Shown one piece after another: positions 6,917-10,517 of a DNA stretch of 10,517 nucleotides; the stretch's first letter is position 1, and each line of letters opens with the position of its first letter. Location: positions 1 through 10,517 of the forward strand of contig CATVQN010000017.1 in assembly GCA_958346135.1 (NCBI GenBank), given 5' to 3'. The notes beneath the pieces were generated by a model. That model was given only the letters and a program-made list of their open reading frames with translations. It did no database searches and was not told where the DNA came from. Source of the stretch: an uncultured Eubacteriales bacterium (lineage in GTDB: Bacteria > Bacillota > Clostridia > Monoglobales > Monoglobaceae). Both the position numbers and the translations under genes were made by a program.

Positions 6917-8416
6917 TTATTTTTCGTAATTGATAATACCGAAATGCGCAAGTGCCGCCGCGAGCTGATCGTCGTTTTCCATTTTCGCAGTTCTCATATA
7001 ATTGTGCAGCTGCAGCTGTGTTGTGAGATCTAAAACCCCATAAGGAAACAGACCTGCTTGCTGTTGAAACGCATAAACCGCATAATATAAATCCGAATCG
7101 AAATCTTCGTTGATTTCACCCCGATAGATGCCGAAGAAATTCAAAATCTCTTTTGCCCGCAGTACATCGGCGCCGCTGTCTCCTGCTTGATAAATTCTGT
7201 CATAAGGAAAAGTTCCAAACTGTTCTGCGTCCACCGGTGAAAGCGTGTTTTCTACCTGTACATCCGGCGTCAAGCCAATGCCGTTAATATTCGAGCCGTT
7301 CGGAGTTAGGTAGAAGCCTACCGTATACTTAATCATACCGCCGGTTTGCAGGTCATTGATAGACTGAATGGTTCCTTTGCCGTAAGACCGCGTCCCTAGC
7401 AGCAAAGCACAGTCATTTTCCTGCAGCGCCGCTGCCAGAACCTCTGAAGCACTGGCAGAATTTTGATTGACCAGTACCACGGTGTCAAATTCCTTTTTTT
7501 CCGTATCGGATCCCACATAGACCTTGTTGAAAATCTCGTTTTTGTGATCCTCGGTCGTGATGGTTTTCCCTGCCGGCACAAAGCAGTCCGCCATTTCAAT
7601 GGCCTGGCTGAAAATGCCGCCGCCGTTGTTCCGTAGGTCAATAATCAGGTTGGAAATTCCTTGTTTTTCAGCAGAATCCAAAGCCTCTTTAAACTTCTGT
7701 GCAGTATTCTTCACAAAGCCATGTACACGGATATACATGGCCTTCTCGCCGTTTTCTTCGTAGAGCTCGGACTCCACCGAAGTGCCAATGACCGGTTCAC
7801 GAACCAAATCGAAGGCAATGATGGCACCGCCTCGGCTGACCTCCAAGTGCAGAGAGGTTCCTTCTTCACCTCGAATACAGCTTAAGATCGTCTCTGACTT
7901 CAGACCTGCAAGCTCGATGCCATCGGCGCGTATCAGCACGTCACCTACCTGAATGCCGGCACGTTCCGCTGGGGTATCGGGAATGACTGACGCCACAACA
8001 GCAGAGGAGCCGTTGAGAAAATCAATCGTAATACCGATGCCTACAATTTCGCCGCTGATGGTTTCGGTCAGGGCAACGGCTTCCTTGGCAGTATAGTACT
8101 CGGAATGCTCGTCCAGTGATTCCAGCATTCCCTTTAAAACACTGTTGTAAAGCTCAGGGTTCTCAGAGATCAGACGTTCCAGTCCTGCCTTATACAGACT
8201 CCGCTCGGTGATATTCTCATAGCGGCCGTAAGCACTCAAATGGGTTGCAATTGCCTGGATCAGTGCGGTTGCCTGTTTGGCAGTAAGCTGTTCTGAATCA
8301 TTTTCCTGGATCTCGGTCGCTTCGGCAGTCTCATCTGCATAAACCGGTACGGCGGAAGGAAAAGCCAGTAACCAAGCAAAGAGAAACAGCGCTAATTTCT
8401 TTTTCCAAAATTTCAT
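6917..8416 (-). CDS. S41 C-terminal processing peptidase with PDZ and peptidoglycan-binding domains (CtpA/CtpB-like)
   Basis: This secreted serine protease cleaves extracytoplasmic or membrane-tethered proteins. The 499 residues comprise a signal peptide or membrane anchor (lysines 5-7, hydrophobic 8-26, probable cleavage after VYA at 25-27), a helical N-terminal region ending in LKGMLESLDEHS (94-105), a PDZ domain (about 122-200) and the S41 core (about 205-395). The Ser-Lys-Gln triad is visible as Ser322 in SASASE, Lys347 in YGKG and Gln351, with the same spacing as CtpB Ser309/Lys334/Gln338. A PG_binding_1 domain (about 405-472) ends the recognisable part, as in Bacillus CtpA and CtpB. CtpB trims SpoIVFA during sporulation; a vegetative role is equally possible. 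ATG at 8416 has AGGAGG (8424-8429) 7 bases upstream, overlapping the stop codon of the small secreted-protein gene. Twelve bases separate the two, so they are co-transcribed. A strong terminator follows. Confidence 0.94.
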   Translation of the reverse strand: MKFWKKKLALFLFAWLLAFPSAVPVYADETAEATEIQENDSEQLTAKQATALIQAIATHLSAYGRYENITERSLYKAGLERLISENPELYNSVLKGMLESLDEHSEYYTAKEAVALTETISGEIVGIGITIDFLNGSSAVVASVIPDTPAERAGIQVGDVLIRADGIELAGLKSETILSCIRGEEGTSLHLEVSRGGAIIAFDLVREPVIGTSVESELYEENGEKAMYIRVHGFVKNTAQKFKEALDSAEKQGISNLIIDLRNNGGGIFSQAIEMADCFVPAGKTITTEDHKNEIFNKVYVGSDTEKKEFDTVVLVNQNSASASEVLAAALQENDCALLLGTRSYGKGTIQSINDLQTGGMIKYTVGFYLTPNGSNINGIGLTPDVQVENTLSPVDAEQFGTFPYDRIYQAGDSGADVLRAKEILNFFGIYRGEINEDFDSDLYYAVYAFQQQAGLFPYGVLDLTTQLQLHNYMRTAKMENDDQLAAALAHFGIINYEK

Positions 8417-8428
8417 AGAGTTTCCTCC

Positions 8429-8800
8429 TTAGAGAAACTTAATGCTTATAATCTGGGGACCCTTTGCACGGCTGCGAATCATGAGCACACGTACGTTACT
8501 GTCGGCAAAACGGTTACAATTCTCCAAGGGCACCGTGCTGCCGCCTTCCACCTGGGCTTCGCCCAGAATGTCCAGTTCGGTATACTCCGCATCCCGTGCG
8601 GTAGCGGTGTTCTGTTCATTGATGGTCCCCATAGGTTTGACGTTTCGCAGAACCACTTTGTTTCTTACGGGGTCACAGTAATAAAAGCTTCCGGTATAGA
8701 AATAGGCTTCGCCGATCAGCGCATCCGGCTCTAAGGCAAATACAGAAACACTTCCCAGCATGAAACAAAATGTTAAAACTGTAGTAATCAAATTTTTCAT
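8429..8800 (-). CDS. Small secreted protein of unknown function
   Basis: I do not recognise a family. The 123-residue product has a clear Sec signal peptide (Lys2, hydrophobic 4-20, probable cleavage after VFA at 20-22). The mature part of about 101 residues has alternating hydrophobic and polar stretches (YFYTGSFYY, NKVVLRNV, VRVLMIRS, QIISIKFL), suggesting a mostly beta-strand domain. The mature part has two cysteines, Cys42 and Cys95, which could form a disulfide once exported. It has no lipobox, membrane anchor or sorting signal. The start ATG at 8800 has AGGAGA (8806-8811) 5 bases upstream. It lies 25 bases after argS and 12 bases before the S41 protease gene, and its TAA is part of the protease's TAAGGAGG ribosome binding site. 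This makes co-translation with the protease likely and suggests a substrate, inhibitor or partner of it, which is inference only. Confidence 0.82.
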   Translation of the reverse strand: MKNLITTVLTFCFMLGSVSVFALEPDALIGEAYFYTGSFYYCDPVRNKVVLRNVKPMGTINEQNTATARDAEYTELDILGEAQVEGGSTVPLENCNRFADSNVRVLMIRSRAKGPQIISIKFL

Positions 8801-8825
8801 AATGCTCTCCTTATGATGAATATGG

Positions 8826-10511
8826 TCACATTTTTTCCGGGGCAGTGATTTTCAGCATGGTCAGTACACCCTTTAAGACAATTCTGGTGCTGTCAATCAG
8901 CTTCAGGCGGGCATTCATCAGAGCGGCGTCCTCCACCCGAACCCGACAAGCGGTATAGAAGGTATGAAAGGCCGCTGCCAAATCCATGACATATCGGGTC
9001 AGCCGAGCAGGTTCTAACGCTTTTGCGGCGGATTCAATTTCAACGGGGAGATCGCTGAGTTTTTTCAGTAAATCAAGCTCTGCTTCCTCCGTCAAAAGCT
9101 CCGGATGAATTTCGCTGTAAGGCAGGACATGGATGCCGTCCTCCGCTATCAGCCGCAGAATACTGCAAATTCTGGCGTGGGCGTACTGAACATAAAACAC
9201 CGGATTCTCATTGCTTTGCTCTGCCGCTAGGGTTAAATCAAAATCCAGATGGCTTCCGGCACTGCGCATATTAAAGAAAAACCGTGCCGCATCCACACTG
9301 ATGTCCTCTAAAAGGTCGGAAAGGGTGATTGCCTTTCCGGTTCGCTTTGACATCCGAACAATTTCTCCGTCCCGAGTGAGACGAACCAGCTGCATCAGCA
9401 CAACATCCAGCCGATTTCCGTCAACACCTACCGCATCCAGCGCCTTTTTCATTCTGGCAACATGACCGTGGTGGTCTGCGCCCCAGACGTTGATGGCCCA
9501 GTCATAGCTCCGCGTTTTCAGTTTATTGATATGGTAGGCAATGTCTGCTGCAAAATAGGTGGGAATTCCGTTCTGGCGTACCAAAACTTCATTTTTTTCC
9601 AGTCCCATTTTTTCGCAGTTCAGCCAAACGGCACCTTCGTCTTCATAGGTATAGCCGTTGGCCTTTAGTAAATCCAGAGCCTCTTGTACGGCGCCGGATT
9701 GGTGCAGCGTACTCTCCCGAAACCACACGTCATAGACAATGCGGTAACGTTCCAAATCCTCTCTTAGAGCGGTAATATTTTTTTCCAATGCATAGTCCAC
9801 CAGGGCGGCTTTGCGTTCTTTTTCATCTGTGTGCAAATACTTGTCCCCATGGATTGCAATAAAGGCCTTGGCATGGTCGCAAATATCCTCGCCGTGGTAG
9901 CCGTCCTCCGGAAACGCAATAGCATCCTCGCCCTTTAGCTGTTGAATATACCGGGCATTTAAGGAGTTTGCAAATTTTTCAATCTGATTTCCGGCGTCAT
10001 TGATATAAAATTCACGGGTTACGTCATAGCCGGCATATTCCAGTACCGAAGCCAGACAGTCGCCCAGCGCACCGCCTCTGGCGTTTCCCATATGCATGGG
10101 ACCGGTGGGATTGGCAGAAACAAACTCTACCATCACCTTTTTCCCCTTTCCAAGATTGATTCTTCCGTAGTTTTCTCCCGCAAGCTCAATCTGACGCATG
10201 GTTTCGTAAAGCCAATTGGCAGTCAGATAAAAATTGATAAAACCGGCTCCGGCAACCTCTATCTTTTCGAGATCTTCGTCCGGATGAATCCGAGCTGCAA
10301 GCGCCTCTGCAATGGCACGGGGCGCCATATGCAGGGATTTTGCCAGTACCATGGCAAGATTGCAGGCAAAATCGCCGTGTTGCTTGTCCTTCGGCACCTC
10401 CAGACGAATTTTTTCCCGAAGCTTTGATGCAGATTCCAGATCAGAAAAAATGCCGTCCTTTTTCGCATCTGCAAAGGCCGCAAGTAGAGCGTCGGTAATT
10501 TTTTCTTTCAT
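8826..10511 (-). CDS. argS: Arginyl-tRNA synthetase
   Basis: ArgRS is a cytoplasmic class I synthetase that charges tRNA-Arg and requires the tRNA for amino acid activation. The 561-residue protein is complete and of normal length. It has an N-terminal Add-1-type domain (about 1-100), the catalytic Rossmann core with the HIGH-type motif written HMGN (140-143) within SANPTGPMHMGNARGGALGD (132-151), the segment VYDVWFRES (259-267), the KMSKS-type motif RMSKR (386-390), and a C-terminal DALR anticodon-binding domain (about 437-561). HMGN in place of HIGH keeps the essential first His and Gly. From memory, it occurs in other clostridial ArgRS, so it is not a defect. The start ATG at 10511 is only 6 bases from the window edge, so the ribosome binding site and promoter lie outside. 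It is the first visible gene of a minus-strand unit with the small secreted protein and the S41 protease. Confidence 0.97.
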   Translation of the reverse strand: MKEKITDALLAAFADAKKDGIFSDLESASKLREKIRLEVPKDKQHGDFACNLAMVLAKSLHMAPRAIAEALAARIHPDEDLEKIEVAGAGFINFYLTANWLYETMRQIELAGENYGRINLGKGKKVMVEFVSANPTGPMHMGNARGGALGDCLASVLEYAGYDVTREFYINDAGNQIEKFANSLNARYIQQLKGEDAIAFPEDGYHGEDICDHAKAFIAIHGDKYLHTDEKERKAALVDYALEKNITALREDLERYRIVYDVWFRESTLHQSGAVQEALDLLKANGYTYEDEGAVWLNCEKMGLEKNEVLVRQNGIPTYFAADIAYHINKLKTRSYDWAINVWGADHHGHVARMKKALDAVGVDGNRLDVVLMQLVRLTRDGEIVRMSKRTGKAITLSDLLEDISVDAARFFFNMRSAGSHLDFDLTLAAEQSNENPVFYVQYAHARICSILRLIAEDGIHVLPYSEIHPELLTEEAELDLLKKLSDLPVEIESAAKALEPARLTRYVMDLAAAFHTFYTACRVRVEDAALMNARLKLIDSTRIVLKGVLTMLKITAPEKM

Positions 10512-10517
10512 GGTTTC

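Noticed and set aside
8826..10511. HMGN in place of HIGH in ArgRS as a possible defect
   Set aside because: The essential first His and Gly are kept, RMSKR is intact, and the variant is, from memory, usual in clostridial ArgRS.

Overview
The window looks like ordinary chromosome from a low-to-moderate GC Gram-positive anaerobe, most likely of the class Clostridia. Supporting signs are strong AGGAGG-type ribosome binding sites before nearly every gene, sigma-A promoters with TTGACA/TTTACA and TATAAT-like boxes, a lipobox lipoprotein, the MEP isoprenoid gene ispE, an ArgRS with an HMGN signature, and two envelope proteases resembling sporulation proteins of the SpoIIQ and CtpB types. I cannot name a genus. 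There are nine protein genes. I see no tRNA, rRNA, CRISPR array, insertion sequence or phage gene.

Left part (1-2795): a cyclophilin-type peptidyl-prolyl isomerase lipoprotein on the minus strand (13-615) is divergent from ftsH on the plus strand (906-2795). The 290-base region between them holds two good back-to-back sigma-A promoters, a perfect 12-bp palindrome and a TGTAAA direct repeat with an 11-bp period.

Middle part (2796-4700): ftsH is followed on the same strand by ispE (MEP pathway kinase), after a stem-loop that may be a weak terminator, and then by a membrane-anchored M23 (LytM) metallopeptidase-like protein resembling SpoIIQ. A long hairpin (4640-4692) acts as a bidirectional terminator between this plus-strand group and the minus-strand genes that follow.

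Right part (4699-10511), all minus strand: the order of transcription is argS, a small secreted protein of unknown function, a CtpA/CtpB-like S41 protease, a terminator, then a new promoter driving an OmpR-family response regulator and its sensor kinase. The regulator and kinase genes overlap by four bases (ATGA). The small secreted protein and the protease are tightly packed: the stop codon of the first forms part of the ribosome binding site of the second.

Taken together, much of the window concerns the cell envelope and protein quality control: extracytoplasmic folding (PPIase), membrane proteolysis (FtsH), extracytoplasmic proteolysis (S41), peptidoglycan remodelling or sporulation channel assembly (M23), and an envelope-facing two-component system. 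These sit beside two housekeeping enzymes, IspE and ArgRS. I found no clear undescribed system. The best leads are the unknown secreted protein coupled to the S41 protease, the possible forespore-type promoter before the M23 gene, and the possible regulator sites upstream of ftsH.
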